A DNA stretch of 64,000 nt. Source: Variovorax beijingensis. GTDB taxonomy: Bacteria > Pseudomonadota > Gammaproteobacteria > Burkholderiales > Burkholderiaceae_C. The stretch spans positions 62,001-126,000 of the forward strand of contig NZ_RXFQ01000008.1 of the NCBI RefSeq assembly GCF_003951285.1. Direction: 5' to 3'. The translations under genes were made by a program, and so were the position numbers. Positions 31,714-43,665 of this stretch are shown one piece after another. A model generated the notes under the pieces. It saw only the letters and a program-made list of their open reading frames with translations. It was not told the DNA's origin and ran no database searches. Within the stretch, counting starts at the first letter, position 1. Each line of letters starts with the position of its first letter.

Positions 31714-32583
31714 ATGGAAACGCAGCTCGTCGAACTGGGCCTTGCGGACTGGAGCGCGGCCACGCCCAACGAGGCGTGGATCGCGCAGCTGGAAGCGGGC
31801 AAGGTGCTGTACTTCCCGCGCCTGGATTTCGAGCTGCTGCCCGAAGAGCGCAGCCTGCTGACGCCCAGCCTGTTGTCGCCCGATGTGCGCAATATCAGCC
31901 TCGATGCCAACGGCAAGCTCAAGGGCGTGGCCGGCGACGAGGCGGTGCAGCGCGCCGCCGCCGCGATGGTGGGGCGCTTTCGCGCGCGGGCGCAGCAGCT
32001 GATCCACGGCCTGTTGCCGCACTACACGCCGGCCCTGCGCCTGGCGCCGACCAGCTACAGGCCGGCAAAGGTCGAAACGCGCGTGCAGTCGTGGCGCGCC
32101 GACGACCGGCGACTGCATGTCGACGCCTTCCCGTCGCGGCCCAATTACGGCGAGCGCATCCTGCGCGTCTTCACCAACGTCAATCCCGAAGGCGCACCGC
32201 GCGTGTGGCGGGTAGGCGAGCCTTTCGAGGATATCGCCAGGCGCTTCCTGCCACGTGCCAAGCCTTATGTGCGCTGGCAGGCCAAGCTGCTGCAGGCGCT
32301 GCATGTGACCAAGTCGTTTCGCAGCGAGTACGACCACCTGATGCTTCAGCTGCACGACGGCATGAAGTCGGACATGGCCTACCAGGAAAACTCGCCGCAG
32401 GAGAAGGCCGAGTTCCCGCCGGGGTCGGTGTGGGTGTGCTTTTCCGACCAGACCTCGCACGCCGTCATGGCGGGCCAGTACATGCTCGAGCAGACCCTTC
32501 ATCTGCCCGCGTCGAAGCAATACAATCCGGATTCGAGCCCGCTCGCCATCCTGAGCCGGCTGACCGGGCGCACACTCGTCTGA
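31714..32583 (+). CDS. kdoO: Kdo hydroxylase family Fe(II)/2-oxoglutarate dioxygenase (KdoO-like)
   Basis: A 289-residue protein resembling Kdo 3-hydroxylases, which convert the Kdo of the lipopolysaccharide inner core to Ko. The non-heme iron facial triad is His135, Asp137 ([10 protein letters not shown]) and His249 ([13 protein letters not shown]). Start ATG 31714 or GTG 31708, two codons earlier; neither has a strong ribosome binding site. It follows carB after only eight bases, an unusual partner. It fits the many lipid A and Kdo genes in this window (lpxA/B/D/K, kdsB). Function is by family, not by direct assay. Confidence 0.85.
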   Translation: METQLVELGLADWSAATPNEAWIAQLEAGKVLYFPRLDFELLPEERSLLTPSLLSPDVRNISLDANGKLKGVAGDEAVQRAAAAMVGRFRARAQQLIHGLLPHYTPALRLAPTSYRPAKVETRVQSWRADDRRLHVDAFPSRPNYGERILRVFTNVNPEGAPRVWRVGEPFEDIARRFLPRAKPYVRWQAKLLQALHVTKSFRSEYDHLMLQLHDGMKSDMAYQENSPQEKAEFPPGSVWVCFSDQTSHAVMAGQYMLEQTLHLPASKQYNPDSSPLAILSRLTGRTLV

Positions 32584-32599
32584 TCCTGTCCCCCAATCG

Positions 32600-32634
32600 A
32601 CCGCCGAACGGCAGCGTTCGGCGGTTTCGCTTTA
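32600..32634 (+). terminator. Probable terminator after the Kdo hydroxylase gene
   Basis: An 11-base-pair perfect stem (ACCGCCGAACG / CGTTCGGCGGT) with a four-base loop and a mixed T tract (TTCGCTTT), 17 bases after the stop codon and just before greA. Confidence 0.65.
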
Positions 32635-32647
32635 TGGAGAACCAAAC

Positions 32648-33124
32648 ATGGCCACCATTCCAATTACCAAGCGCGGTGCCGAGAAGCTGCGCGCCGAGCT
32701 GCATCAGCTCAAGACCGTGGACCGCCCCTGGGTCATCAATGCGATCTCCGAAGCCCGCGCGCAGGGCGACCTGAGCGAGAACGCCGAATACGAAGTCGCC
32801 AAGGACCGCCAGGGCTTCATCGAGGGCCGCATCCAGGAAGTCGAGGGCAAGCTTTCGGCCGCCCAGATCATCGACCCGGCCGAGCTCGACGCCGGCGGCA
32901 AGGTGGTGTTCGGCTCCACGGTGGAGCTCGAGGAAGAAGAATCGGGCGAGGCCGTCAAATACCAGATCGTCGGCGAGGACGAAGCCGACCTGAAGCTGGG
33001 CCTGATCAACATCTCCAGCCCGATTGCGCGCGCGCTCATCGGCAAGGAAGAGGGCGACACCGCCGAGGTGCAGGCACCGGGCGGCCTCAAGCGCTACGAG
33101 ATCGTGGCCGTGCGCTACATCTGA
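32648..33124 (+). CDS. greA: Transcription elongation factor GreA
   Basis: Stimulates cleavage of backtracked RNA by RNA polymerase. The 158-residue protein has the N-terminal coiled coil ([14 protein letters not shown]) with the acidic tip ([13 protein letters not shown]) and the C-terminal FKBP-like domain ending in YEIVAVRYI. Ribosome binding site TGGAGAACCAAAC before ATG 32648. It is 64 bases after the Kdo hydroxylase gene, with a terminator between. Confidence 0.97.
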   Translation: MATIPITKRGAEKLRAELHQLKTVDRPWVINAISEARAQGDLSENAEYEVAKDRQGFIEGRIQEVEGKLSAAQIIDPAELDAGGKVVFGSTVELEEEESGEAVKYQIVGEDEADLKLGLINISSPIARALIGKEEGDTAEVQAPGGLKRYEIVAVRYI

Positions 33125-33131
33125 CGGCAGG

Positions 33132-33554
33132 ATGAAAGACCGCCTCGCGCTGCTGCTGGCCGCCTTCTGGTGGGGCAGCCTCACGACGATCGGCTTCCTG
33201 GTCGTGCCGATGCTCTTCGCGAGGCTCGGCAATCCCGCGGTGGCCGGAAATTTTGCGGGCCAGCTGTTCGAGGCGCAGAGCTGGATCGCCGTTGGCTGCG
33301 GCCTGCTCCTTTTGGTTCACTTCAGGACGAAGATGGACCAGCGCATCGACAGCGCCTCGATGGGCGCCATCTTCCTCATCCTGGGTGCGCTGCTGCTGGC
33401 GCTGCTGCAGCAATATGCCGTGGCGCCGCGCATTCTCGCGCGCGACAACCTCAAGCTGTGGCACGCCGTGGGAAGCGGTATGTACGTGGTTCAGTGGCTC
33501 TGTGCCGGTGCGCTGCTGTGGCGCATGGGCGGCCGGACGCCTGCTGCGGCCTGA
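33132..33554 (+). CDS. DUF4149 domain membrane protein
   Basis: A 140-residue, four-span membrane protein with an N-terminal LLAAFWWGSLTTIGFLVVPMLF span and a short loop FRTKMDQRID. It matches the DUF4149 family often found next to greA in Burkholderiales. Its role is unknown. ATG 33132 follows GGCAGG, seven bases after greA. Confidence 0.8.
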   Translation: MKDRLALLLAAFWWGSLTTIGFLVVPMLFARLGNPAVAGNFAGQLFEAQSWIAVGCGLLLLVHFRTKMDQRIDSASMGAIFLILGALLLALLQQYAVAPRILARDNLKLWHAVGSGMYVVQWLCAGALLWRMGGRTPAAA

Positions 33555-33606
33555 ACGTCGACCGCGGCAGGGCGGTCTATGCCGTCCGTCCCTGCCGCCA
33601 TCCCAT

Positions 33607-34365
33607 TCATTCCTTCCAGAACCTGGCGATCCAGTTCGCAGGCCGGATGTAGCGGAAAGCCCGGTTGCGGCGGCCCGCCAGTGCGTCGGGCGGATTGCAT
33701 TCGCCATGGAACACCATGATGCGCGCGCCCTCGGGCACGAAAGGCTCTTCCCAATAGTTGGTCGGCCACATCGGGATGCCGTGGTACTTGAAGCTCGGGC
33801 ACCAGGCCTCGGGCCAGTAGGAGAGCCTGCCCTGCTTGTGCAGCACGTCGGACAGATAGGCCTGCTCGTTGCGGTACTCGGCCTGGACCTTGTCCATGTT
33901 GGCGCGGAAATACGCCAGCACATCGGCATGGGCGCCGAGTTCGAAGCGGTAGACCGATGAATTCCCGGTGATCCGCTCGCGCCGCCAGGGGCGCGCGTAG
34001 TCGTGAATGATCAGGAATTCGCCGGGCTGCTCGAAGAAGGCGTCGAGGCTGCCGACAACGACCACGTCCACATCCAGGAACAGGGCGGTGCCGCGCAGGC
34101 CGTGCAAGTCCTTCTCGAAGGTGGTGAGCTTCTTCCACGCGCCGTCGCGTTGGCCGGGCGCCAGCTGCAGGTTGAGCGGCGGGATCGGAAGGCACATCAC
34201 TTCGGGGCGGATGCCGGTGCCGTCGTCCGTCAGGCACACGAACTTGAAGTCGCCGCTGAGATTGCGGCGCACCATCGCGTAGAGGCGGTTGACGTATTCG
34301 GGGCCGTATTTCGTGCCCCACTTCATGCAGAGAATGTGGCGCTGTGCGCCTTGCGCTGGCGCCAA
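33607..34365 (-). CDS. Predicted glycosyltransferase, function unknown
   Basis: A 252-residue soluble protein with a Rossmann-like start (RHILCMKWGTKYGPEYVNRLY) and a DVDVVV motif (residues about 97-102) that looks like a metal-binding DxD site of GT-A glycosyltransferases. TTG start at 34365, three bases after the yhbY stop, suggesting coupling. Candidate acceptor is lipopolysaccharide or another surface glycan, but nothing specific shows it. No signal peptide is seen. Confidence 0.65.
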   Translation of the reverse strand: MAPAQGAQRHILCMKWGTKYGPEYVNRLYAMVRRNLSGDFKFVCLTDDGTGIRPEVMCLPIPPLNLQLAPGQRDGAWKKLTTFEKDLHGLRGTALFLDVDVVVVGSLDAFFEQPGEFLIIHDYARPWRRERITGNSSVYRFELGAHADVLAYFRANMDKVQAEYRNEQAYLSDVLHKQGRLSYWPEAWCPSFKYHGIPMWPTNYWEEPFVPEGARIMVFHGECNPPDALAGRRNRAFRYIRPANWIARFWKE

Positions 34366-34367
34366 GT

Positions 34368-34847
34368 TCAGTCTGCCTGGTTGCGTTTCTTGGCCGAGAG
34401 CGGCCGTTTCGCCTTGGCGCGCTTGATGGTGCCGCCGGGGGTGAGCCGCTGGTTGCCGAGCACGCGCAGGGTCTTGATTTCGGGCCGCTGGCCGCCGCGC
34501 TTGCTGTACTTCAGCACCTTGATGTCGCGCGGGCCGGGCATGCGGTCTTCATCGACCACGCGCTCTTTCTCGGGCTTGGGGCGCCACAGCACCAGCAGCT
34601 TGCCGATGTGCTGGATGGGGGCGGCGCCGAGCTCGTCGGCGAGCTCTCGCAGCATGGCATCGCGGGCCAGGCGGTCGTCGGAGAAGACGCGGATCTTGAT
34701 CAGGCCATGGGCCTTGAGCGCCGCGTCGGCTTCCTTCTTCACGGCAGGGGTGAGCCCGTCTCCACCGACCATGACGATCGGATCCAGGTGGTGAGCTTCG
34801 GCGCGGTGCACCTTGCGCTCGGCAGGGGTAAGTTGAATGGCGGGCAT
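34368..34847 (-). CDS. yhbY: YhbY-family RNA-binding protein (CRM domain) with basic tail
   Basis: The 159-residue protein has an N-terminal CRM domain (residues about 1-95: [50 protein letters not shown]) that binds ribosomal RNA in 50S assembly. Unlike the 97-residue E. coli YhbY, it has a 60-residue basic extension ([41 protein letters not shown]). The extension is likely disordered and RNA-contacting. It is divergent from rlmE (32-base gap), so the two ribosome-assembly genes probably share regulatory space. Confidence 0.9.
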   Translation of the reverse strand: MPAIQLTPAERKVHRAEAHHLDPIVMVGGDGLTPAVKKEADAALKAHGLIKIRVFSDDRLARDAMLRELADELGAAPIQHIGKLLVLWRPKPEKERVVDEDRMPGPRDIKVLKYSKRGGQRPEIKTLRVLGNQRLTPGGTIKRAKAKRPLSAKKRNQAD

Positions 34848-34879
34848 CCCCGTATTATCGACGCGTTACAAAGACCTCC

Positions 34880-35548
34880 ATGAGCACCAAAGCCAAAAGC
34901 AAAAAAGTCAACAAGGCGTGGCTGCACGACCACATCAACGACCCGTACGTGAAACTGGCCACGCGCGAGGGATACCGCGCACGCGCCGCCTACAAACTCA
35001 AGGAAATCGACGAATCGCTCGGCCTGGTCAGGCCGGGCCAGCTGGTGGTCGACCTGGGTTCCACGCCGGGGGCCTGGAGCCAGTATCTGCGGCGGCGCAT
35101 GTCGCCCGAGGGCGCAGCGGCCGGCGAGCTGAACGGCACCATCATCGCGCTGGACATCCTGCCGATGGAGCCGATCGAGGGCGTGACCTTCCTGCAGGGG
35201 GATTTCCGCGAGGCACAGCTGCTGGAACAGGTGCTGGGCGTACTGGCCGGCCGGAAGGCCGACCTGGTGGTTTCCGACATGGCACCCAACCTGTCGGGCA
35301 TCCATTCGGCCGATGCGGCCCGCGTGGCGCACCTGATCGAGCTTGCCATCGACTTTGCCCAGCACCACCTGAAGCCCGAGGGGGCCCTGGTGGCCAAGCT
35401 CTTCCATGGCAGCGGCTATGACGAGCTGGTGAAGCTGTTCAAGGCGAACTTCCGCACCGTGAAGCCCTTCAAACCCAAGGCGTCGCGCGACAAATCGTCG
35501 GAAACCTTCCTTGTCGGCATGGGTCTGAAGGTTCAGGAAACGCTTTGA
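34880..35548 (+). CDS. rlmE: 23S rRNA 2'-O-ribose methyltransferase RlmE
   Basis: Methylates U2552 of 23S rRNA in 50S assembly. The 222-residue protein has the SAM motif [14 protein letters not shown] and the K-D-K-E tetrad pattern (Lys in [11 protein letters not shown], Asp in [11 protein letters not shown], Lys in ALVAKLFHG, Glu in SSETFLVG). ATG 34880 lies behind CAAAGACCTCC. ftsH follows, as in E. coli (rlmE-ftsH). Confidence 0.96.
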   Translation: MSTKAKSKKVNKAWLHDHINDPYVKLATREGYRARAAYKLKEIDESLGLVRPGQLVVDLGSTPGAWSQYLRRRMSPEGAAAGELNGTIIALDILPMEPIEGVTFLQGDFREAQLLEQVLGVLAGRKADLVVSDMAPNLSGIHSADAARVAHLIELAIDFAQHHLKPEGALVAKLFHGSGYDELVKLFKANFRTVKPFKPKASRDKSSETFLVGMGLKVQETL

Positions 35549-35727
35549 TACCTTGACGCGGGGGCCCGCAAAGCGTGCTCATGGGGCGCAAACCCTTGTC
35601 CGGCTATGGCTGCTTTAGGGAAATGCCCGCTTTTCGCAGCTTGAAAAGCCTAAAATGGGGCGCAATTGCGTATCCATAGCGCGTTCTTTTTCACAATCTT
35701 GTCACGCGCTTTCGACTGGAGCTTCGT

Positions 35728-37644
35728 TTGAACAATCAGTGGTTTTCCAAAGTTGCCGTATGGCTCGTCATTGCCATGGTGTTGTTCACTGTGTTCAAGC
35801 AGTTCGACACCCGCGGCGGCGTCGGCTCGGGGACGGTGAGTTATTCGGAGTTCCTGGATCAGGTCCGAAACAACCAGATCAAGAGCGCCGTCATTCCTGA
35901 AGGTGCCGGCGGCGGAGAGATCGTGGCCGTCACCAATGAGGATCGCAAGATCCGCACGACCGCCACCGTGCTCGACCGCGGCCTGGTGGGCGACCTGATC
36001 GACCACAACGTCAAGTTCGACGTCAAGCCGCGCGAAGAGGGCTCGCTCCTCATGACGCTGCTGGTGAGCTGGGGGCCGATGCTGCTCCTGATCGGCGTCT
36101 GGATCTATTTCATGCGGCAGATGCAGGGCGGCGGCAAGGGCGGGGCGTTCAGCTTCGGCAAGAGCAAGGCCCGCATGATGGACGAGAACAACAACACGGT
36201 TACTTTCGCCGACGTCGCGGGCTGCGACGAGGCCAAGGAAGAAGTCCGCGAGGTGGTCGATTTCCTGAAGGACCCGCAGCGCTTCCAGAAGCTCGGCGGC
36301 CGCATTCCGCGCGGCCTGCTGCTGGTCGGCCCTCCGGGTACCGGCAAGACCTTGCTGGCCAAGTCGATCGCCGGCGAAGCCAAGGTGCCGTTCTTCTCGA
36401 TCTCGGGTTCGGACTTCGTCGAAATGTTCGTCGGCGTGGGCGCGGCCCGCGTGCGCGACATGTTCGAGAACGCCAAGAAGAACGCGCCCTGCATCATCTT
36501 CATCGACGAAATCGATGCGGTGGGCCGCCAGCGCGGCGCCGGCCTGGGTGGTGGCAACGACGAGCGCGAACAGACCCTGAACCAGATGCTGGTCGAGATG
36601 GACGGCTTCGAAACCAATCTGGGCGTGATCGTGGTGGCAGCCACCAACCGACCCGACATCCTGGACGCCGCGCTGCTGCGCCCCGGCCGCTTCGACCGCC
36701 AGGTGTATGTGACGCTGCCCGACATTCGCGGCCGCGAGCAGATCCTGGGCGTTCACATGCGCAAGGTGCCGCTCGGCCAGGACGTGAATCCGAGCGTCAT
36801 CGCGCGCGGCACGCCCGGCATGTCCGGCGCCGACCTGGCCAACCTCTGCAACGAAGCCGCCCTGATGGCCGCACGCCGCAATGCGCGCGTGGTCGAGATG
36901 CAGGACTTCGAGAAGGCCAAGGACAAGATCTTCATGGGCCCCGAGCGCAAGAGCATGGTCATGCCCGAGGAAGAGCGCCGCAACACGGCCTACCACGAGT
37001 CCGGCCACGCGCTCATCGGCAAGCTGCTGCCCAAGTGCGACCCGGTCCACAAGGTCACCATCATCCCGCGCGGCCGCGCCCTGGGCGTGACCATGAGCCT
37101 GCCTGCGCAGGACCGCTACAGCTATGACCGCGAGTACATGCTGAACCAGATCAGCATGCTGTTCGGTGGCCGCATCGCCGAAGAAGTGTTCATGCACCAG
37201 ATGACCACCGGCGCCAGCAACGACTTCGAGCGCGCGACCTCCATCGCCCGCGACATGGTCACGCGCTACGGCATGACCGACGCGCTGGGCCCGATGGTCT
37301 ACGCCGAGAACGAAGGCGAAGTGTTCCTCGGCCGCTCGGTCACCAAGACCACCAACATGAGCGAGCAGACCATGGAAAAGGTCGATGCCGAAGTGCGCCG
37401 CATCATCGACGAGCAGTACGCCCTGGCGCGCCGCCTCATCGAGGAAAACAGCGACAAGATGCACGCCATGGCCAAGGCCTTGCTCGAATGGGAAACCATC
37501 GACACCGAGCAGCTCGACGACATCATGGCCGGCCGCGCACCGCGCCCGCCCAAGGACTGGACGCCGCGCATTCCGCCGTCGGGCAGTGGTGGCAGCGGCG
37601 GCACGCCGGCAGTCAATCCGGATCCGGCACCCACAGTTGCCTGA
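35728..37644 (+). CDS. ftsH: ATP-dependent zinc metalloprotease FtsH
   Basis: Hexameric inner-membrane AAA+ protease acting on LpxC, sigma-32 and misfolded membrane proteins. The 638-residue protein has two membrane spans (about 8-25 and 108-127), Walker A GPPGTGKT at 201-208, the second-region-of-homology arginines, zinc motif HESGH at 423-427 and a Pro-rich tail. The TTG start follows ACTGGAGCTTCG. A CTTGAAA at 35,640-35,646 resembles a sigma-32 -35 box, but a matching -10 is not clear. The 179-base rlmE-ftsH gap likely has its own promoter. Confidence 0.97.
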   Translation: MNNQWFSKVAVWLVIAMVLFTVFKQFDTRGGVGSGTVSYSEFLDQVRNNQIKSAVIPEGAGGGEIVAVTNEDRKIRTTATVLDRGLVGDLIDHNVKFDVKPREEGSLLMTLLVSWGPMLLLIGVWIYFMRQMQGGGKGGAFSFGKSKARMMDENNNTVTFADVAGCDEAKEEVREVVDFLKDPQRFQKLGGRIPRGLLLVGPPGTGKTLLAKSIAGEAKVPFFSISGSDFVEMFVGVGAARVRDMFENAKKNAPCIIFIDEIDAVGRQRGAGLGGGNDEREQTLNQMLVEMDGFETNLGVIVVAATNRPDILDAALLRPGRFDRQVYVTLPDIRGREQILGVHMRKVPLGQDVNPSVIARGTPGMSGADLANLCNEAALMAARRNARVVEMQDFEKAKDKIFMGPERKSMVMPEEERRNTAYHESGHALIGKLLPKCDPVHKVTIIPRGRALGVTMSLPAQDRYSYDREYMLNQISMLFGGRIAEEVFMHQMTTGASNDFERATSIARDMVTRYGMTDALGPMVYAENEGEVFLGRSVTKTTNMSEQTMEKVDAEVRRIIDEQYALARRLIEENSDKMHAMAKALLEWETIDTEQLDDIMAGRAPRPPKDWTPRIPPSGSGGSGGTPAVNPDPAPTVA

Positions 37645-37666
37645 AGTGAATCCGGTGTTCAACACT

Positions 37667-37690
37667 AACGGGGCCGTGGGCCCCGTTTTC
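37667..37690 (+). terminator. Terminator after ftsH
   Basis: AACGGGGCC / GGCCCCGTT, a nine-base-pair perfect stem with a three-base loop and TTTTC, 23 bases downstream of ftsH. folP begins 15 bases later, so some readthrough may be needed for folP/glmM expression. Confidence 0.8.
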
Positions 37691-37704
37691 GATGAAGGTG
37701 CCGC

Positions 37705-38565
37705 ATGACGATGGCTCCCGCAGCGATCTGGCAGGCCGGCCGTTTTGCAATCGATCTCGCGCAGCCGCGCGTGATGGGCATCGTCAACGTCACCCCCGAT
37801 TCCTTCTCCGACGGCGGGGCGCATGCCTCCACCGAGGCCGCGCTGCGGCATTGCGAGCAGTTGCTGAAGGAGGGCGCCGACATCCTCGACATCGGCGGCG
37901 AATCGACCCGCCCCGGCAGCCCGGCCGTGCCGCTCGATGCCGAACTGGCGCGCGTGCTGCCGGTGGTCCGGGAAGCCGTCAAGTTCAACGTGCCGCTGTC
38001 CATCGACACGTACAAACCGGAAGTCATGCGCGCGGTGCTCGAACTGGGCGCCGACATCGTCAACGACGTCTGGGCGCTGCGGCAGCCCGGCGCGCGCGAG
38101 GCGGTGGCGGCGCATCCTTCGTGCGGCGTCTGCCTGATGCACATGCATCGGGATCCACAGACCATGCAGGCGTCGCCCATGCAGGGCGACGTGGTGCCCC
38201 AGGTGCTGTCGTTCTGGGCCGGGCAGGTGGCCCGGTTGCAGGCGCTGAAGGTCGATCCGTCGCGGATCACGCTGGACCCGGGCATCGGATTCGGCAAGAC
38301 CGTGGCGCAGAATTTTGCGCTGCTGGCGCGCCAGCGCGAACTGCTCGAGGCCGGCTATCCGCTGCTGCTGGGCTGGTCGCGCAAGTCATCGATCGGCACG
38401 GTCAGCGGCATTCCAGCGGCCGCCGAGCGCCTGGTGCCCAGCGTGACGGCGGCGGTGCTCGCCGTGGATCGGGGGGCGGCCATCGTGCGGGTGCACGACG
38501 TGCGCGACACTGTGGCGGCCGTCGCAGTGTGGCGCGCCATGAAGGCCGAAGAGACGCATCCATAA
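37705..38565 (+). CDS. folP: Dihydropteroate synthase
   Basis: Condenses pABA with hydroxymethyldihydropterin diphosphate in folate synthesis; it is the target of sulfonamides. The 286-residue TIM barrel has [25 protein letters not shown] and the C-terminal RVHDVRDT motif. Start ATG 37705 lies 15 bases beyond the ftsH terminator. Confidence 0.97.
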   Translation: MTMAPAAIWQAGRFAIDLAQPRVMGIVNVTPDSFSDGGAHASTEAALRHCEQLLKEGADILDIGGESTRPGSPAVPLDAELARVLPVVREAVKFNVPLSIDTYKPEVMRAVLELGADIVNDVWALRQPGAREAVAAHPSCGVCLMHMHRDPQTMQASPMQGDVVPQVLSFWAGQVARLQALKVDPSRITLDPGIGFGKTVAQNFALLARQRELLEAGYPLLLGWSRKSSIGTVSGIPAAAERLVPSVTAAVLAVDRGAAIVRVHDVRDTVAAVAVWRAMKAEETHP

Positions 38566-38591
38566 CAAAACCTGACAACAAGAACGAATCC

Positions 38592-39929
<1,338 letters not shown>

Positions 39930-39931
39930 CG

Positions 39932-40414
39932 ATGGTCGAGGTTGTCCTGGCGGATTACGGCAACGCCGCCCACGCAGCCGCCCTGGTCGACCTGCTCGAC
40001 GCCTACGCACGCGATCCCGCGGGCGGCGGCACGCCGCTCGAAGCGGGCGTACTGGCCGGGCTGCCTGCGGCGCTGGCCGCGCGGCCGCAAGCCTTCAGCG
40101 TGCTCGCGTACGACGGGCAAACGCCTGTGGGCCTGGTCAACTGCATCGAAGGGTTCTCGACCTTTGCCTGCAAGCCGCTGGTCAATGTGCACGACGTGGT
40201 CGTGCTGCACAGCCATCGCGGCCGGCGCATCGCGCAGCGCATGCTTGCGCGGGTGGAGCAGGAGGCCCGCGCGCGTGGCGCCTGCAAGCTCACGCTCGAA
40301 GTGCTGTCGGGCAATGCGCCGGCGCTGCGCAGCTACGAGCGCGAGGGGTTCGCCGGCTATCAGCTCGACCCGGCGTTCGGGCGCGCCGTGTTTCTGCAGA
40401 AGAAGCTCCTCTGA
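39932..40414 (+). CDS. GNAT family N-acetyltransferase
   Basis: The 160-residue protein has the GNAT acetyl-CoA motif VVLHSHRGRRIAQRMLARVE (R/Q-x-x-G/A pattern) and the LTLEVLSGNAPALRSYEREGF segment. Substrate unknown. ATG 39932 was chosen over a GTG two codons earlier and longer forms because the family starts here. It overlaps nothing; three bases after glmM, so cotranscription is likely. Confidence 0.85.
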   Translation: MVEVVLADYGNAAHAAALVDLLDAYARDPAGGGTPLEAGVLAGLPAALAARPQAFSVLAYDGQTPVGLVNCIEGFSTFACKPLVNVHDVVVLHSHRGRRIAQRMLARVEQEARARGACKLTLEVLSGNAPALRSYEREGFAGYQLDPAFGRAVFLQKKLL

Positions 40415-40449
40415 AGTAAAAAGGGCCGAGGCGCATTGATCGCCGTCGG

Positions 40450-40486
40450 CCCTCACCCTAACCCTCTCCCCGAGGGGAGAGGGGGC
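40450..40486. repeat. Intergenic hairpin repeat of the CCCTCACCC-type
   Basis: CCCTCACCCTAACCCTCTCC runs into the inverted arm CCCTCTCCCC / GGGGAGAGGG (ten base pairs, two-base centre). Short elements of this wording are scattered between genes in many high-GC proteobacteria. Here it lies between two convergent genes (GNAT and the acyl-CoA dehydrogenase) and could stop or stabilise either transcript. Confidence 0.6.
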
Positions 40487-40494
40487 AAGACAGA

Positions 40495-41766
<1,272 letters not shown>

Positions 41767-41796
41767 CGTCTGTCTCCTGGTGGGGTGTGGGGGCGG

Positions 41797-42885
41797 TTAT
41801 GCCTTTTGGGCAAACTGCCAGGCCATTTCGGCCATGGGGCGCGCGCCGCGGCCCGAGGCCACGGCTTGCTCGCTCGATGCGGTGCCTGCCTCGACCCGCT
41901 TGGCAATGCCTTGCAGGATCGCGGCCATGCGGAACAGGTTGTAGGCCTGGTAGAAATTCCAGTCGGGCGCCAGCGCCTCGGGCGTGGTGAGTCCGGTGCG
42001 TTCGCAGTACTTGCGGATGTATTCGCTTTCGGTCGGAATGCCCAGGCTCCTGTGGTCCAGCCCGCCGATGCCGCGGAACGATGCGCCCGAGATGTGCCAC
42101 GACATGCAGTGGTAGCTGAAGTCGGCCAGCGGATGGCCGAGCGTCGAGAGCTCCCAGTCGAGCACGGCAATCGCGCGCGGCTCGGTGGCGTGGAACATGA
42201 GGTTGTCGAGCCGGAAGTCGCCATGCACGATGGACACCATCTTCTCGTCGCGCGCGCTTTGCGGCATGTGGGCCGGCAGCCATTCCATGAGCTTGTCCAT
42301 CTCGGGGATGGGCTGCGTGATGGACGCCACGTATTGCTTGCTCCAGCGGCCGATCTGGCGCTCGAAGTAGTTGCCGGGCTTGCCGTAGTCCGCGAGGCCG
42401 CGCTCGGCGAACTTCACGGTGTGCAGCGCCGCGATGACGCGGTTCATCTCGTCGTAGATGGCCGTGCGCTCGGCGTTGTCCATGCCGGGCAGCGCCTGGT
42501 CCCACAGCACGCGGCCCTGCATGAACTCCATCACATAGAAGGCGCGGCCGATCACGGCTTCGTCCTCGCACAGGCAGTGCATGCGCGGCACGGGCACGTC
42601 GGTGCCGGCCAGGCCGCTCATGACCTTGAATTCGCGCTCCACGGCATGGGCCGAGGGCAGCAGCTTGGCAACCGGGCCCGGCTTGGCACGCATCACGTAG
42701 CTCTGCGTGGGCGTGACGAGCTTGTAGGTCGGGTTCGATTGCCCGCCCTTGAACATCTCGACCGTCAGCGGGCCCTTGAAGCCGTCGAGGTTCTTCGCCA
42801 GCCAGGCTGCGAGCGCCTCGACGTCGAAGGCATGCTGCTGCGAGACCGCACGGGTGCCGATGAAGTTGGAGAAGTCCTGGCTCAT
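41797..42885 (-). CDS. Phosphotransferase, aminoglycoside-kinase fold (ACAD10/11-like)
   Basis: The 362-residue kinase-fold protein has the catalytic Asp in VHGDFRLDNLMFH and the metal-binding Asp in VLDWELSTLG. Next to an acyl-CoA dehydrogenase it is more likely a 4-hydroxyacyl-CoA kinase-type enzyme than an antibiotic-resistance gene. It starts two bases after the stop of the Crp/Fnr regulator, so the three genes are one transcript. Confidence 0.85.
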   Translation of the reverse strand: MSQDFSNFIGTRAVSQQHAFDVEALAAWLAKNLDGFKGPLTVEMFKGGQSNPTYKLVTPTQSYVMRAKPGPVAKLLPSAHAVEREFKVMSGLAGTDVPVPRMHCLCEDEAVIGRAFYVMEFMQGRVLWDQALPGMDNAERTAIYDEMNRVIAALHTVKFAERGLADYGKPGNYFERQIGRWSKQYVASITQPIPEMDKLMEWLPAHMPQSARDEKMVSIVHGDFRLDNLMFHATEPRAIAVLDWELSTLGHPLADFSYHCMSWHISGASFRGIGGLDHRSLGIPTESEYIRKYCERTGLTTPEALAPDWNFYQAYNLFRMAAILQGIAKRVEAGTASSEQAVASGRGARPMAEMAWQFAQKA

Positions 42886-42886
42886 G

Positions 42887-43606
42887 TCAATGATCTGCTT
42901 CCGAGACCCGCATCAATGCCGCGCGGTCCAATACGACCAGGCCGCCCGGCTCGATGCGGATGGTGCCCTCGCGTTCCATGGTCTTGAGTTCCTGGTTGAC
43001 GCGCTGGCGCGAGGCGCCGAGCAACTGGGCGAGTTCTTCCTGCGCGAGCTGCAGGCCAATGCGCATCTGGCTGCCGTCTTCCAGGTTGGGCACGCCGTAG
43101 CTGCGCACCAGGTGGATGAGCTGCTTGGCCAGGCGTGCACGCAGGGGCAGGGTGTTGAGGTCTTCCACCAGCCCGAACAGCGTGCGGATGCGGCGCGCCT
43201 GCAGCCGCATCAACGCTTCGTACAGCTCCACGTGCGCGGCCAGGATCTTCTGGAAGTCGGCCCGCGCCACGCACAGGATGGTGGTGTCCCCATGCGCATA
43301 GGCATCGTGCGTGCGCCGATCCCCGTCGAACATCGCCACGTCGCCGAACCAGATGCCCGGCTCCACGTAGGTCAGCGTCACCTGCTTGCCCGAGACGGCC
43401 GTCGAACTGACGCGCACCGCGCCCTTGGCGCAGGCGATCCAGTGGTCGGGAGGGTCGCCGCGGGCAGCGATCAGGTCGCCGTCCTTGAAGCGTTTGACAA
43501 AGGCGCATCGGAGAATGTCGTGCCGTAGCGATGGAGAAAGAGAAGAAAACCAGCGACCACTGTTGATCGCTTCACGTTCTTCGATGGTAAGAATGGGGTC
43601 GTCCAT
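42887..43606 (-). CDS. Crp/Fnr family transcriptional regulator
   Basis: The 239-residue protein has a cyclic-nucleotide-binding domain (about 1-145) and a C-terminal winged helix (QEELAQLLGASRQRVNQELK). It lacks the four N-terminal cysteines of FNR, so no iron-sulfur cluster is expected. Effector unknown. Located inside the acyl-CoA gene row, it may control it. Confidence 0.88.
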   Translation of the reverse strand: MDDPILTIEEREAINSGRWFSSLSPSLRHDILRCAFVKRFKDGDLIAARGDPPDHWIACAKGAVRVSSTAVSGKQVTLTYVEPGIWFGDVAMFDGDRRTHDAYAHGDTTILCVARADFQKILAAHVELYEALMRLQARRIRTLFGLVEDLNTLPLRARLAKQLIHLVRSYGVPNLEDGSQMRIGLQLAQEELAQLLGASRQRVNQELKTMEREGTIRIEPGGLVVLDRAALMRVSEADH

Positions 43607-43665
43607 TGGTCTGTCCTGTCGGCGACTGAAAAACTGGAGGGTGTCGCAGGAGCGACGGCGTGCCG

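Noticed and set aside
35650-38148. 832-codon minus-strand frame over ftsH and folP
   Set aside because: Antisense shadow; crosses the ftsH terminator and has no family motif.
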